Below, in pieces: positions 50,872-59,839 of a stretch of 64,000 nt of DNA. The position numbers and the translations under genes were made by a program. Below the pieces are notes generated by a model. That model was not told where the DNA came from, made no database searches, and was given only the letters and a program-made list of their open reading frames with translations. Each line of letters starts with the position of its first letter. Position 1 is the first letter of the stretch. This DNA is from Streptomyces sp. DH-12 (GTDB lineage Bacteria > Actinomycetota > Actinomycetes > Streptomycetales > Streptomycetaceae). Location of the stretch: contig NZ_PPFB01000001.1 of the NCBI RefSeq assembly GCF_002899455.1, positions 2,820,501 through 2,884,500 on the forward strand, written 5' to 3'.

Positions 50872-51951
50872 TCAGACGGTCAGCCAGGACCGGAGCCGCT
50901 CCTCGCCCGCGAGGATCTTGGCGGTCTCGACGCGCTCGTCCCTCCTGTGGGCCAGGTGGGGGTTGCCGGGGCCGTAGTTCACGGCGGGGACGCCGAGCGC
51001 GGAGAAGCGGGAGACGTCGGTCCAGCCGTACTTGGGCTGCGGGGTGCCGCCCACCGCCTCGATGAAGGCCGCCGCGGCCGGGTGGGACAGGCCGGGCAGG
51101 GCCGCGCCGCTGTGGTCGTCGACCACGAACTCGGTCACGCCGCAGTCCGCGAAGACCTCCCTGACGTGCGCCAGGGCCTCCTCCTCGCTGCGGTCGGGGG
51201 CGTAGCGGAAGTTCACGGTGACGACGCACTCGTCGGGGATGACGTTGCCGGCGACGCCTCCGGAGATGCCGACCGCGTTGAGGCCCTCGCGGTACTCCAG
51301 GCCGTCGATGACCGGCCACCGGGGCTGGTAGGAGGCCAGGCGCTCCAGGATCGGGGCGGCGGCGTGGATGGCGTTGGAGCCCATCCAGCCGCGCGCGGAG
51401 TGGGCGCGCTCGCCGGAGGTCTTCAGCAGCACCCGCAGGGTGCCCTGGCAGCCGCCCTCGACCTGCCCGTCGGAGGGTTCGAGCAGTACCGCGAAGTCGC
51501 CCTCCAGCCAGTCGGGGTGCGCCTCGGCGACGTGCCCCAGCCCGTTGAGGTCGGCGGCGACCTCCTCGTTGTCGTAGAAGACGAAGGTGAGGTCGCGGTT
51601 GGGCTCGGGGACGGTGGCCGCGATGCGCAGCTGGACGGCGACGCCCGCCTTCATGTCGCAGGTGCCGCAGCCCCACAGGACGCCGTCCTCGTCGAGGCGC
51701 GAGGGGACGTTGTCCGCGATCGGGACCGTGTCGATGTGGCCGGCGAGGATCACCCGCTCTGGGCGGCCCAGCCGGGTGCGGGCCACGACGTTGTTGCCGT
51801 GCCGGTCGACCGTCAGGTGCGGCAGCGCGCGCAGCGCCGCCTCGATCGCGTCCGCGAGCGGCTTCTCGGTGCCGCTCTCGGAGGGGAAGTCGACGAGCTG
51901 CGCGGTGAGGCGCGCGGCGTCCAGCGTGAGGTCAAGCGGGGTGTCGGCCAT
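50872..51951 (-). CDS. dapE: Succinyl-diaminopimelate desuccinylase
   Basis: 359 aa from ATG 51951. M20 metallopeptidase fold: [10 protein letters not shown] (first His/Asp), [10 protein letters not shown] (bridging Asp), FVFYDNEEV (catalytic Glu pair) and a C-terminal histidine in GPGNPHLAH. Catalyses the step yielding LL-diaminopimelate for peptidoglycan and lysine. Close to dapC (53869), giving two steps of the same pathway. Confidence 0.9.
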   Translation of the reverse strand: MADTPLDLTLDAARLTAQLVDFPSESGTEKPLADAIEAALRALPHLTVDRHGNNVVARTRLGRPERVILAGHIDTVPIADNVPSRLDEDGVLWGCGTCDMKAGVAVQLRIAATVPEPNRDLTFVFYDNEEVAADLNGLGHVAEAHPDWLEGDFAVLLEPSDGQVEGGCQGTLRVLLKTSGERAHSARGWMGSNAIHAAAPILERLASYQPRWPVIDGLEYREGLNAVGISGGVAGNVIPDECVVTVNFRYAPDRSEEEALAHVREVFADCGVTEFVVDDHSGAALPGLSHPAAAAFIEAVGGTPQPKYGWTDVSRFSALGVPAVNYGPGNPHLAHRRDERVETAKILAGEERLRSWLTV

Positions 51952-52033
51952 GCCGTCGACCCTAGCGCGGGACCCCCGGCCCACTGTCCACACCCGGCTC
52001 CCGCGTGAACGTACTCTCCAGTACCTTGTACGC

Positions 52034-53020
52034 GTGCCAGAGCAGTCTCCCCCTCTCAAGCGCAAGCGCCGTGGCCGTCTGCTCCGCTGCGGCGCGGCCT
52101 TCGCGGTGCTGTCGGCGGTCGCCGGTTACCTGGTGGTGCAGTACGTCACCGGAGGCACGGGCGGCCCGGGCTGCGAGGTCGTGTCCGGCGAGGGCGACGG
52201 GGCGACGTACGAGTTCACGCCCGAGCAGGCGGTGAACGCGGCGACGATCACCGCCGTGGGCACCGCGCGCGACCTGCCCGAGCGGGCCGTGACGATCGCG
52301 CTGGCGACCGCCCTGCAGGAGTCGGCGCTGCGCAACATCGACTACGGCGACCGTGACTCGCTGGGCCTGTTCCAGCAGCGTCCCTCGCAGGGCTGGGGCA
52401 CACCGCGGCAGATCATGGACCCGGCGTACGCGGCGGAGAAGTTCTACGAGCACCTGGAGGAGGTGCCCGGCTACACGCGGCTGCCGCTGACCGTGGCCGC
52501 GCAGAAGGTGCAGCGCAGCGGTTTCCCGCAGGCGTACGCCAAGCACGAGCCGGACGCGGCGCTGCTGGCCGCCGCCCTCACCGGCCGCTCGGGCGCGACG
52601 CTGACCTGCGACGGCCGCCCCGCGGCGACCCGGGCGAAGGGCGCGGACGCGGTACGGGCCGCGCTGGCCCGGGACTTCGGGCGCGACGTGCTGGAGCCGG
52701 CGGGCGCCGAGGTGGACGACGCCAAGGTGCGGTCCTCCTCGCCGGACGCGCCCAGCCCGGAAGCGGAATCCGGCGAGGGCACCGTGACGCTGCCGGTCAC
52801 CACCGTCTCCGGCGACCGGCGGGACGTCGCGGCGCGAGGCTGGCAGCTGGCCCACTGGGCCGTGGCCAACGCCTCCGAGCTGCACATACGGAGTGTGTCC
52901 TACGCGGGCCGGGAGTGGATCGCCGGGCACACCGACAGCCAGTGGCGGCCGTTGGACGGCAAGGGGTCCGCGGACTCCGACACGGAAGCGGACGCGGTCC
53001 GGATCACCACCGGGCGGTAG
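52034..53020 (+). CDS. Secreted/membrane-anchored lysozyme-like protein
   Basis: 328 aa from GTG 52034. Basic N-terminus ([12 protein letters not shown]) and one membrane segment ([18 protein letters not shown]) suggest a membrane anchor. Two cysteines. The external part has [19 protein letters not shown] and [16 protein letters not shown], which resembles goose-lysozyme/SLT lytic transglycosylases (catalytic Glu in QES). Such genes are sometimes labelled heavy-metal transporters, which the sequence does not support. No classical ribosome binding site is seen; a leaderless start is possible. Confidence 0.68.
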   Translation: MPEQSPPLKRKRRGRLLRCGAAFAVLSAVAGYLVVQYVTGGTGGPGCEVVSGEGDGATYEFTPEQAVNAATITAVGTARDLPERAVTIALATALQESALRNIDYGDRDSLGLFQQRPSQGWGTPRQIMDPAYAAEKFYEHLEEVPGYTRLPLTVAAQKVQRSGFPQAYAKHEPDAALLAAALTGRSGATLTCDGRPAATRAKGADAVRAALARDFGRDVLEPAGAEVDDAKVRSSSPDAPSPEAESGEGTVTLPVTTVSGDRRDVAARGWQLAHWAVANASELHIRSVSYAGREWIAGHTDSQWRPLDGKGSADSDTEADAVRITTGR

Positions 53021-53236
53021 CCCGGGCGTTCCCGCGCAGGCGTGCGGGAGGTCACCCGGAGGCGTTGCACGGGACCGACATTGCGCCGCATTGCCGACTC
53101 TTTGCCGGACACGCGCGCAACCTTCCCGGCGGTCGGGCGGTAATCAGTGCGTCCGGGCCCGGTCACGGACGGCCGACCGCCAGTGGGTCGTCCCGGGCGG
53201 CCGGACCCCACCGTCGTCTGCCGTCGAAGGAGCACC

Positions 53237-53575
53237 ATGTCCCTCCCCCTGACCCGTCGGATCGCCCGTGCCGCGTTGCTCGTCGCTGCGGGAGCGGCCG
53301 CCGGGGTCGGTGCGGCCGGTTCCGCGAGCGCGGCGCCGGCGCTGCCGTCCGCCCCGAACCTCGGGCTGAGCGCCCTGGACGGTGCGCCCGGCAAGACCGT
53401 GGACAACGTGACGCGGGGCGTCGGCAAGACCACCCCCGACGCCACCGAGGTGGCTCCGGCGGCGGGCACGACCGTGAAGAAGGCCGTGCCGGTGGTGAAG
53501 GAGCTGCCGACCGACTCCCTCGGCAAGAGCGGCCCCACGAAGAACCTGCCGGTCAAGGGCCTGCCTCTCGGCTGA
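53237..53575 (+). CDS. Small secreted protein
   Basis: 112 aa from ATG 53237 behind GAAGGAG. Signal peptide of about 33 residues ends at ASAAP. The mature part is Pro/Lys/Gly/Ala-rich with repeated KTVDNVTRGVGKTTPDATE-like and NLPVKGLPLG segments and no cysteine. No domain recognised. A strong terminator follows. Confidence 0.72.
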   Translation: MSLPLTRRIARAALLVAAGAAAGVGAAGSASAAPALPSAPNLGLSALDGAPGKTVDNVTRGVGKTTPDATEVAPAAGTTVKKAVPVVKELPTDSLGKSGPTKNLPVKGLPLG

Positions 53576-53607
53576 CCCCCTCGCCGAAGGCGACCTGAGC
53601 AGCGAGA

Positions 53608-53643
53608 CGAAGGGGCCCGGGACCTCTCCCCCGGGCCCCTTCG
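53608..53643. terminator. Bidirectional terminator
   Basis: Perfect 14-bp stem 53608-53621/53630-53643, 8-nt loop, between convergent genes. Confidence 0.86.
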
Positions 53644-53868
53644 GCACGTCCTGCCGCAGTCGTCGCGCCGTCCCGGTGCCGGGACGGCGCGACGGTGTGG
53701 GGAGGCCGTGGGAGCTTGGCGGGGCCGGCCCGCTGCGACCGGCCGGCCGCGCCGGCCCGTTCCTTCCGGGCCGCCGGTATCCGCCCTCGCCACCCGGCGG
53801 CGGTCGGCCGCGTTCGCCGCGGCGGGCCGCCGGCCCGGTGGCGAGTCCGGCGTGCCGGTGTCAGGCGG

Positions 53869-54966
53869 TCAGACGGTCAGGCGGCTCACCGCGGCCTGGA
53901 CCCGTTCGTCCGTCGCGGTCAGGGCGACGCGGACGAAGCGGTCGCCTGCGGGGCCGTAGAAGTCGCCGGGGGCGACCAGGACGCCCCGGTCGGCGAGGTG
54001 GGCGACGGTGTCCCAGCAGGACTCGTCGCGCGTGGCCCACAGGTACAGGCTGGCCTCGCTGTGCTCGATGCGGAAGCCGTGGGCGAGCAGCGCGTCGCGC
54101 AGGGTGGTGCGGCGGGCCGCGTACCGCTCGCGCTGGACGCGGACGTGCTCGTCGTCGCCGAGTGCCGCCACCACGGCCGCCTGGGTGGGGGCCGGGATCA
54201 TCATCCCGCCGTGCTTGCGGATCTGGAGCAGCGGGCCGAGCACGGCCGGGTCGCCGGCCAGGAACGCGGCGCGGTAGCCGGCCAGGTTGGACCGCTTGGA
54301 CAGGGAGTGGACGGCGACGATGCCGTCGTGGGAACCGCCGTTGACGTCCGGGTGCAGCACCGAGACCGGGTCGGCCTCCCAGCCCAGCTCGATGTAGCAC
54401 TCGTCGGACAGGACGAGGATCCCGTGCGTGCGGGCCCAGGCGACGATCCGGGTCAGCTCCTCCTTGGAGAGCACCCGGCCGGTCGGGTTGGACGGCGAGT
54501 TGAGCCACAGCAGCTTCAGCCGCGCCGGGTCCAGCTCGGTCGGGTCGTCGTACGCCACGTGCTCGGCGCGCGCCAGGCGGGCGCCGACCTCGTACGTCGG
54601 GTAGGCCAGGCGCGGGTGGGCGACCTGGTCGCCGGGGCCGAGTCCGAGCTGGGTGGGGAGCCAGGCGACGAGTTCCTTGGAGCCGACGACCGGCAGGACG
54701 TGCCGGTGGGTCACCTCGCGGGCGCCGAGCCGGTGTTCCACCCAGCGGGTGATCGCGTCCCGCAGTTCCGGGGTGCCCCACACCGTGGGATAGCCCGGCG
54801 AGTCCGCCGCGGCGATCAGCGCCTTCTGGATGTGCTCGGGCACCGGGTCGACGGGCGTGCCGACCGAGAGGTCGACGATGCCGTCGGGGTGCGCTGCGGC
54901 CGTCTTCTTGTACGGCTCCAGCTTGTCCCAGGGGAAGGCGGGCAGCCGGTCGGAGACTGCGGACAC
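53869..54966 (-). CDS. dapC: Succinyldiaminopimelate aminotransferase DapC
   Basis: 365 aa from GTG 54966 (MSAVSDRLPAFPWDKLEPYK). Fold type I PLP aminotransferase: NSPSNPTGRVLS, DECYIELGW and SLSKRSNLAGYR with the PLP lysine near residue 223. Transfers an amino group in diaminopimelate/lysine synthesis. Adjacent to fdxA, 104 nt apart in the same direction, which is conserved in actinobacteria. Confidence 0.92.
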   Translation of the reverse strand: MSAVSDRLPAFPWDKLEPYKKTAAAHPDGIVDLSVGTPVDPVPEHIQKALIAAADSPGYPTVWGTPELRDAITRWVEHRLGAREVTHRHVLPVVGSKELVAWLPTQLGLGPGDQVAHPRLAYPTYEVGARLARAEHVAYDDPTELDPARLKLLWLNSPSNPTGRVLSKEELTRIVAWARTHGILVLSDECYIELGWEADPVSVLHPDVNGGSHDGIVAVHSLSKRSNLAGYRAAFLAGDPAVLGPLLQIRKHGGMMIPAPTQAAVVAALGDDEHVRVQRERYAARRTTLRDALLAHGFRIEHSEASLYLWATRDESCWDTVAHLADRGVLVAPGDFYGPAGDRFVRVALTATDERVQAAVSRLTV

Positions 54967-55070
54967 GGGTGGGGGCTCACTTTCTGGTTCGGCGAACGCC
55001 TCGGTCCCGTACGGCGGGCGGGCCGTACGGGACCAGGGCGACGCGTCGGTGCGGGGCCGCCGCGGGACGG

Positions 55071-55388
55071 TTACGCCTGCGGCGGCAGCGCGGCGATGAA
55101 CGGGTGGTCCCGCTCGATCAGACCGAGCTTGCTGGCGCCGCCGGGGGAGCCGAGCTCGTCGAAGAACTCGACGTTCGCCTTGTAGTAGTCCTTCCACTCC
55201 TCCGGAGTGTCGTCCTCGTAGAAGATGGCCTCGACCGGGCAGACCGGTTCACAGGCGCCGCAGTCGACGCATTCGTCCGGGTGGATGTACAAGGACCGCT
55301 GGCCCTCGTAGATGCAGTCGACCGGGCACTCCTCGATGCACGCCTTGTCCTTGACGTCGACACAAGGCTGCGCGATGACGTAGGTCAC
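55071..55388 (-). CDS. fdxA: Seven-iron ferredoxin
   Basis: 105 aa from GTG 55388. Cysteine pattern C9...C17-x3-C21-P-x-D-C25 and CVDCGACEPVCP (C40, C43, C46, C50) fits [3Fe-4S][4Fe-4S] ferredoxins such as mycobacterial FdxC. Electron carrier for cytochromes P450 and other redox enzymes. All ligands intact. Confidence 0.94.
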   Translation of the reverse strand: MTYVIAQPCVDVKDKACIEECPVDCIYEGQRSLYIHPDECVDCGACEPVCPVEAIFYEDDTPEEWKDYYKANVEFFDELGSPGGASKLGLIERDHPFIAALPPQA

Positions 55389-55528
55389 GCTGTCGTTCCT
55401 CCTCGATAGGGCGCTGGCGGGCCTCCTCAGGCTCCGCCGCCTGGCGCGCGGGAGCGCGGCGTCGTCGATGCCCGCCCCTAGTATCTCCGTTCCGGAGCAT
55501 GATCCGAACAGGAGGGGTGAACTGACCT

Positions 55529-56638
55529 GTGGAAATCTCAGCCGCCGGGCGCCTCGAGGTCCGTGTCACCGCTGCTGACGTGGGGAAACGGGTCTCCGTG
55601 AGGAGCTTGATCGAACATGGCCCCTCGGGTGAGAAGTTCAGCGACACGGTCGGCGTTCTCACATCATGGGACAACGGTGTGTTGCAGATCACAAGGAAGA
55701 GCGGGGAAAGTGTCCGCGTCGCCGAGTCCGCACTGGTAGCGGGCAAGGTCGTGCCGGCCGCCCCGGCGCGTCGGCGTGGCCCGGCGGCCTCCTACGCGGA
55801 GCTGGCGCGGGTGGCCGCGCGGGGCTGGCGGCCGGTGGAGAGCGAGCGGCTCGGCGACTGGGAGCTGCGGGCGGCCGCCGGTTTCACCCGCCGGGCCAAC
55901 TCCGTGCTGCCGCTGGGCGACCCGGGCCTGCCGCTCGACGACGCGCTGACGGCCGTGCGCCGCTGGTACGCGGCCCGGGGGCTGCCCGCGTACGTCCAGA
56001 CCGCGACCGGCGCGAAGGACACGCAGGAGCTGCTCTGCGCGGAGCTGGAGCGGCGCGGGTGGGTCCGCGAGGTGACCGCCGAGCTGTGGACGGGCGGGCT
56101 GGCCCCGGTCGCCGATGCGGGCGCCGGGACGGCCTCCGGCGTGCTGCTGTCCCGGCGGGCGGACGAGGCGTGGCTGGCGCGGTACCGGCGCAAGGGCGTG
56201 AGCGAGGTGGCCCTGCGGGTGCTGGGCGGGGGTTTCCCCGGCGAGCCGTCCTCGGGTGAGCCGTCGGTGTGGTTCGCGACCGTGCCGGGTGAGCCGGGCG
56301 CCGAGGCGCCCGCCGCGATCGGGCGGTGTGTCGTGGACGGCCGGTGGGCCGGGTTCGCGGCGGTCGAGGTGGACCCGGCGCGGCGGCGGCGCGGGCTGGC
56401 CACGACCGTGATGGCGGCGCTGGCCGCCCGAGCCCTGGAGGAGGGCGCCTCGGCGGCCTGGCTGCAGGTCGAGGCGGACAACGAGGGTGCGCGGGCGCTG
56501 TACGACCGCCTGGGCTTCGCCCCGCACCACGCGTACCACCACCACCGCGCGCCGGAGGGGCCCGCACCGGACTGGCCGGACCCGCGGGAGGGCTCCGCTC
56601 AGGATGCGTCGGCTCGGGCGGGTGACGGGCCGCTGTGA
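55529..56638 (+). CDS. GNAT-family N-acetyltransferase
   Basis: 369 aa from GTG 55529. An N-terminal beta-rich, SH3-like segment (VRVTAADVGKRVSVRSLIE) precedes the acetyltransferase domain with RRRGLATTVMAALAARA (acetyl-CoA loop, near 288) and AAWLQVEADNEGARALYDRLGF near 310. Substrate unknown. Its stop overlaps the next gene's GTG (GTGA). Confidence 0.87.
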   Translation: MEISAAGRLEVRVTAADVGKRVSVRSLIEHGPSGEKFSDTVGVLTSWDNGVLQITRKSGESVRVAESALVAGKVVPAAPARRRGPAASYAELARVAARGWRPVESERLGDWELRAAAGFTRRANSVLPLGDPGLPLDDALTAVRRWYAARGLPAYVQTATGAKDTQELLCAELERRGWVREVTAELWTGGLAPVADAGAGTASGVLLSRRADEAWLARYRRKGVSEVALRVLGGGFPGEPSSGEPSVWFATVPGEPGAEAPAAIGRCVVDGRWAGFAAVEVDPARRRRGLATTVMAALAARALEEGASAAWLQVEADNEGARALYDRLGFAPHHAYHHHRAPEGPAPDWPDPREGSAQDASARAGDGPL

Positions 56639-57519
56639 GCGGGCACGAACCGGGTATGCGCTCCCCCTGGCCCCCACCGCCCGGGCGCTCCGCCGAACTG
56701 CGCCGGCGCTTCGCCGAGGAGGCCCGCTGCGAGCGGCCCGGCCTGTCCGTGCTGTGCCTCCTGGTGGCGGCGGAGGGCGACGGCACGCTCGACGAGGCGG
56801 GCATGGACGCGGTGGAGATCGAGCTGGACCGGCTGGCGGGCGAGCTGCCGCACCGGCCGGGCTCGCCGCACGCGTGGGCGGTGGCGCTGCGGGACCTGCT
56901 GGGCGAGCGGTACGGCTTCCACGGCCTGCCGGACGACTACCGGCGGCTGGAGTCCTCGCTGCTGCACGCGGTGCTGCGGAGGCGGCGCGGGCTGCCGATC
57001 CTGCTGTCGGTGGTGTGGATCGAGGTGGCCCGCCGGGCGGGCGCGCCGGTGTACGGCGTGGCGCTGCCCGGGCACTTCGTCGTGGGCTTCGGCGACCCGC
57101 ACGGGGCGGGCGCCGGGCAGGTGCTGGCCGACCCGTTCGACGGGGGCCGGGTGCTGACCGGACCGGACGCGGAGCTGCTGGCCGCCGGGGCCACCGGAGG
57201 CCCGCTGGAGCCGTCCATGCCGGCCCCGGCGGGGACGCTGGAGGTGGTCGCGCGCGTCCTGAACAACGTCCGGGCCTGGGCGGCGACCCGCCCCGAGCGC
57301 ACCGACGTCGGTCTGTGGGCCCTGGACCTCTCCCTGCTCCTCCCGTCCCGCCCCGCCCGCCTGCGCTACGAACGCGCCCAGCTCCTCGTGCAGCGCGGCG
57401 AGTTCACGGCGGGCGCGGCCGAACTGGAGGCGTACGCGGACGTCGTCGCGGCGGTCGACCCACAGGCGGCGGACCGCATCCGGGGGGAGGCGCTGGCCGC
57501 CCGGGCCCTGCTCAACTGA
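56635..57519 (+). CDS. SirB1-like transglutaminase-superfamily protein
   Basis: 294 aa from GTG 56635, overlapping the GNAT stop. The core YRRLESSLLHAVLRRRRGLPIL followed by LSVVWIEVARRAGAPVYGVALPGHFVVGF is the SirB1/transglutaminase-like signature, and the C-terminal roughly 60 residues resemble a TPR-like helix pair. Function of the family in bacteria is not well defined. Coupled to the GNAT gene. Confidence 0.82.
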   Translation: MSGHEPGMRSPWPPPPGRSAELRRRFAEEARCERPGLSVLCLLVAAEGDGTLDEAGMDAVEIELDRLAGELPHRPGSPHAWAVALRDLLGERYGFHGLPDDYRRLESSLLHAVLRRRRGLPILLSVVWIEVARRAGAPVYGVALPGHFVVGFGDPHGAGAGQVLADPFDGGRVLTGPDAELLAAGATGGPLEPSMPAPAGTLEVVARVLNNVRAWAATRPERTDVGLWALDLSLLLPSRPARLRYERAQLLVQRGEFTAGAAELEAYADVVAAVDPQAADRIRGEALAARALLN

Positions 57520-57560
57520 CGCCGGCCCGGCCGCTCCCGGCGGCGCGGCGCCGCCCGCCT

Positions 57561-57590
57561 TTGACATAGGTATGCCTGGATACCTATCCT
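57561..57590 (+). promoter_or_regulatory. marR promoter with overlapping operator, leaderless-type
   Basis: TTGACA (57561-57566) and TATCCT (57585-57590), 18 nt apart. Between and over them is the perfect inverted repeat ATAGGTAT (57566-57573) / ATACCTAT (57580-57587). The start codon at 57598 is only 7 nt past the -10, so the transcript is probably leaderless or nearly so. A bound MarR would block the promoter. Confidence 0.75.
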
Positions 57591-57597
57591 CACGTAC

Positions 57598-58071
57598 ATG
57601 TCCCCCACCCGTGCCTCCGAGGAGCGCGTCGCGCACCTGGCCGCCGAGCTTGCGGCGTGCCTGCCCGCGCTGCACCGGGCACTGGACCGGCGGGTCGCGG
57701 GCGAGTACCCGCATCCGAAGCCGCCGGAGGGACAGCTGGCGCTGCTGCGTCACGTAGCGCGGCACGAGGGCGCCACGGTCGGCGAGGCCGCCTCGGCGCT
57801 GCTGATGAAGCCCAACAACGTCAGCGCGCTCGTCTCCCAGCTCATCGAGCGGGGCGAGCTGGAGCGCCGCCAGGACCCCGCGGACAAGCGGATCGCCCAC
57901 CTCCACCTCACCGCCGTCTCGCGCCGCCGGATCGCCGAGGTGCGCGCCCTCGAAGAGCGTCTGCTCGGCGAGGCCCTGCGCTCGGTCACCGACGGCGAGC
58001 TGGACGCGCTCGGTTCGGCGCTCGGCGCCCTCAAGGCCCTCCCCGGCCACCTTCACGCGGCGACCCGCTGA
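57598..58071 (+). CDS. MarR-family transcriptional regulator
   Basis: 157 aa. Winged helix-turn-helix (SALLMKPNNVSALVSQLIERGELERRQDPADKRIAHLHLTA) with a MarR dimer interface. It probably represses its own promoter through the overlapping palindrome at 57566-57587 and co-regulates the MFS transporter 116 nt downstream. Confidence 0.9.
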   Translation: MSPTRASEERVAHLAAELAACLPALHRALDRRVAGEYPHPKPPEGQLALLRHVARHEGATVGEAASALLMKPNNVSALVSQLIERGELERRQDPADKRIAHLHLTAVSRRRIAEVRALEERLLGEALRSVTDGELDALGSALGALKALPGHLHAATR

Positions 58072-58187
58072 CCCGCGCCCCACCCCGGGCGCTCCCCCCG
58101 TCACGCGCGTCGCCCCGCGCGGCGACGCCCCGGGCGCCGTTCCGCGCGCATGCCGCTCCCCCCTTTCGAGAAAGAAACGGCTTCCCC

Positions 58188-59774
58188 ATGTCGTCGTCCA
58201 CGTCCGTGGATCGCCCCACCGCGCGCCGGGGCGATCCCTGGCTCGCCCTCATCGCCGTGTCGTTCGGCCTGCTCATGGTGCAGCTCGACGGCTCCGTCGT
58301 CGCCATCGCCAACCCGGCGATCGGCAAGGACCTCGGCGCCGACACCGCCGAACTGCAGTGGGTCACCAACTCCTACCTGCTCGCGCTCGCCGCCTCGATG
58401 ATCCTCGGCGGCAAGCTCGGCGACCGGTTCGGCCGCCGCCGGTACTACCTCGTCGGCGTCATCGGCTTCGTCGTCGCGTCGGTCGGCATCGGCCTGGCCG
58501 GCGGCGTCGAGGGCGTCATCGCCTTCCGCGTGCTCCAGGGCCTGTGCGGCGGCATCCTCATGCCCAACACGCTGGGCATCCTGCGCGCGGTGTTCCCGCC
58601 CCGGAAGTTCGGGCTCGCGGTGGGCATCTGGGGCATGGTGTCCGCCGTGTCCACCTCGCTGGGCCCGATCCTGGGCGGTCTGCTCGTCGAGCACGTCGAC
58701 TGGACCTGGGTGTTCTACCTGAACGTCCCCATCGGGATCGTGGCCCTACTGTTCAGCGCGGCCGTGCTGCGGGAGTCGAGGAACGCCGGCGGGGAGCAGC
58801 GCTTCGACGTGGTCGGCGTCGTCGTGCTCGCCGCCGGACTGCTCGCCCTGGTGTTCGGCATCGTGAAGGGCGAGACCTGGGGCTGGGCCTCCGGCGGCAC
58901 CCTCGGCTCGATCGCCGCCGGCGTCGTCCTGCTGGTCCTCTTCGGCTGGTACGAGACCCGGCAGGAGCACCCGCTGCTGCCGATGCGCCTGTTCCGGAAC
59001 CGGTCGCTGACCACCGGATCCGTGATGACCGCGCTGAACTTCTTCGTGATGCTCGGCGGGATCTTCTTCATCATGCTGTACCTGCAGAACGTCCGCGGCT
59101 ACACGCCCGTCGAGGCCGGCATCAGCACGCTGCCGATGTCGCTCGCCTCGCTGGTCGCCTCACCGCTCGGCTCGCAGCTCACCGCGCGCTTCGGCCCGCG
59201 GGCCACCATCCCGCTGGGCCTGGTGCTGTCCGCCGCCGCCATGTTCGGCATGCTCACCTGGTCCACCGACTCCTCCTACGCCACCATGTGGCCGCCGTAC
59301 ATCGCGCTGGGCCTGGGCGTCGGCATCGTGCTGCCCGCGACCGCCGCCGCGATCATCGGCAACGCTCCGGTCCGGGACGGCGGGGTGGCGTCCGGGCTGC
59401 AGTCCACGATGCTGCAGATCGGCGGCGCGCTGGGCACGTCGGTGCTGGTCACGGTGATCGCCGGCAAGGTCGGCTCCTCGCTGTACGGCGAGCTGACCGG
59501 GGCGGGCGTGCCGTCCGCCGTGGCGCACGGCCTGGAGGGGGCGGAGGACGCCGTGGCGATGGGCATCGCCCCGGTCTCCCCCGGCATGCCCGAGGGGCTG
59601 CGGGCCGCGGTCGTCGAGGGCAGCGCGCAGGCGTTCGTCAACGGCATGCACGCCGCGGTCACCGTCACCGGCGTCCTGTGCCTGATCGGCGCCGCGGTCG
59701 CCGTGGCCGGCATCCGCCGCCGCTCCCCCGAGGAGGCCGCCGCCGAGGCCCCGGTGCCCGTCGCCGCGCACTGA
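58188..59774 (+). CDS. MFS transporter, DHA2 (14-helix) drug efflux family
   Basis: 528 aa from ATG 58188. About 14 membrane helices, with LDGSVVAIANPAIGKDL (motif D1-like), KLGDRFGRRRYYL (motif A) and GIWGMVSAVSTSLGPILGG (motif C). Proton-driven efflux of a hydrophobic compound. Under likely control of the adjacent MarR. A 26-bp terminator follows. Confidence 0.92.
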   Translation: MSSSTSVDRPTARRGDPWLALIAVSFGLLMVQLDGSVVAIANPAIGKDLGADTAELQWVTNSYLLALAASMILGGKLGDRFGRRRYYLVGVIGFVVASVGIGLAGGVEGVIAFRVLQGLCGGILMPNTLGILRAVFPPRKFGLAVGIWGMVSAVSTSLGPILGGLLVEHVDWTWVFYLNVPIGIVALLFSAAVLRESRNAGGEQRFDVVGVVVLAAGLLALVFGIVKGETWGWASGGTLGSIAAGVVLLVLFGWYETRQEHPLLPMRLFRNRSLTTGSVMTALNFFVMLGGIFFIMLYLQNVRGYTPVEAGISTLPMSLASLVASPLGSQLTARFGPRATIPLGLVLSAAAMFGMLTWSTDSSYATMWPPYIALGLGVGIVLPATAAAIIGNAPVRDGGVASGLQSTMLQIGGALGTSVLVTVIAGKVGSSLYGELTGAGVPSAVAHGLEGAEDAVAMGIAPVSPGMPEGLRAAVVEGSAQAFVNGMHAAVTVTGVLCLIGAAVAVAGIRRRSPEEAAAEAPVPVAAH

Positions 59775-59781
59775 GACCCGC

Positions 59782-59835
59782 ACGCACGACAGCGGCGCCG
59801 CACGGAGTGCTCCGTGCGGCGCCGCTGTCGTGCGT
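59782..59835. terminator. 26-bp near-perfect terminator hairpin
   Basis: 59782-59807 pairs perfectly with 59810-59835, leaving a 2-nt apex, between convergent MFS and the large envelope-protein gene. Confidence 0.92.
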
Positions 59836-59839
59836 CGCG

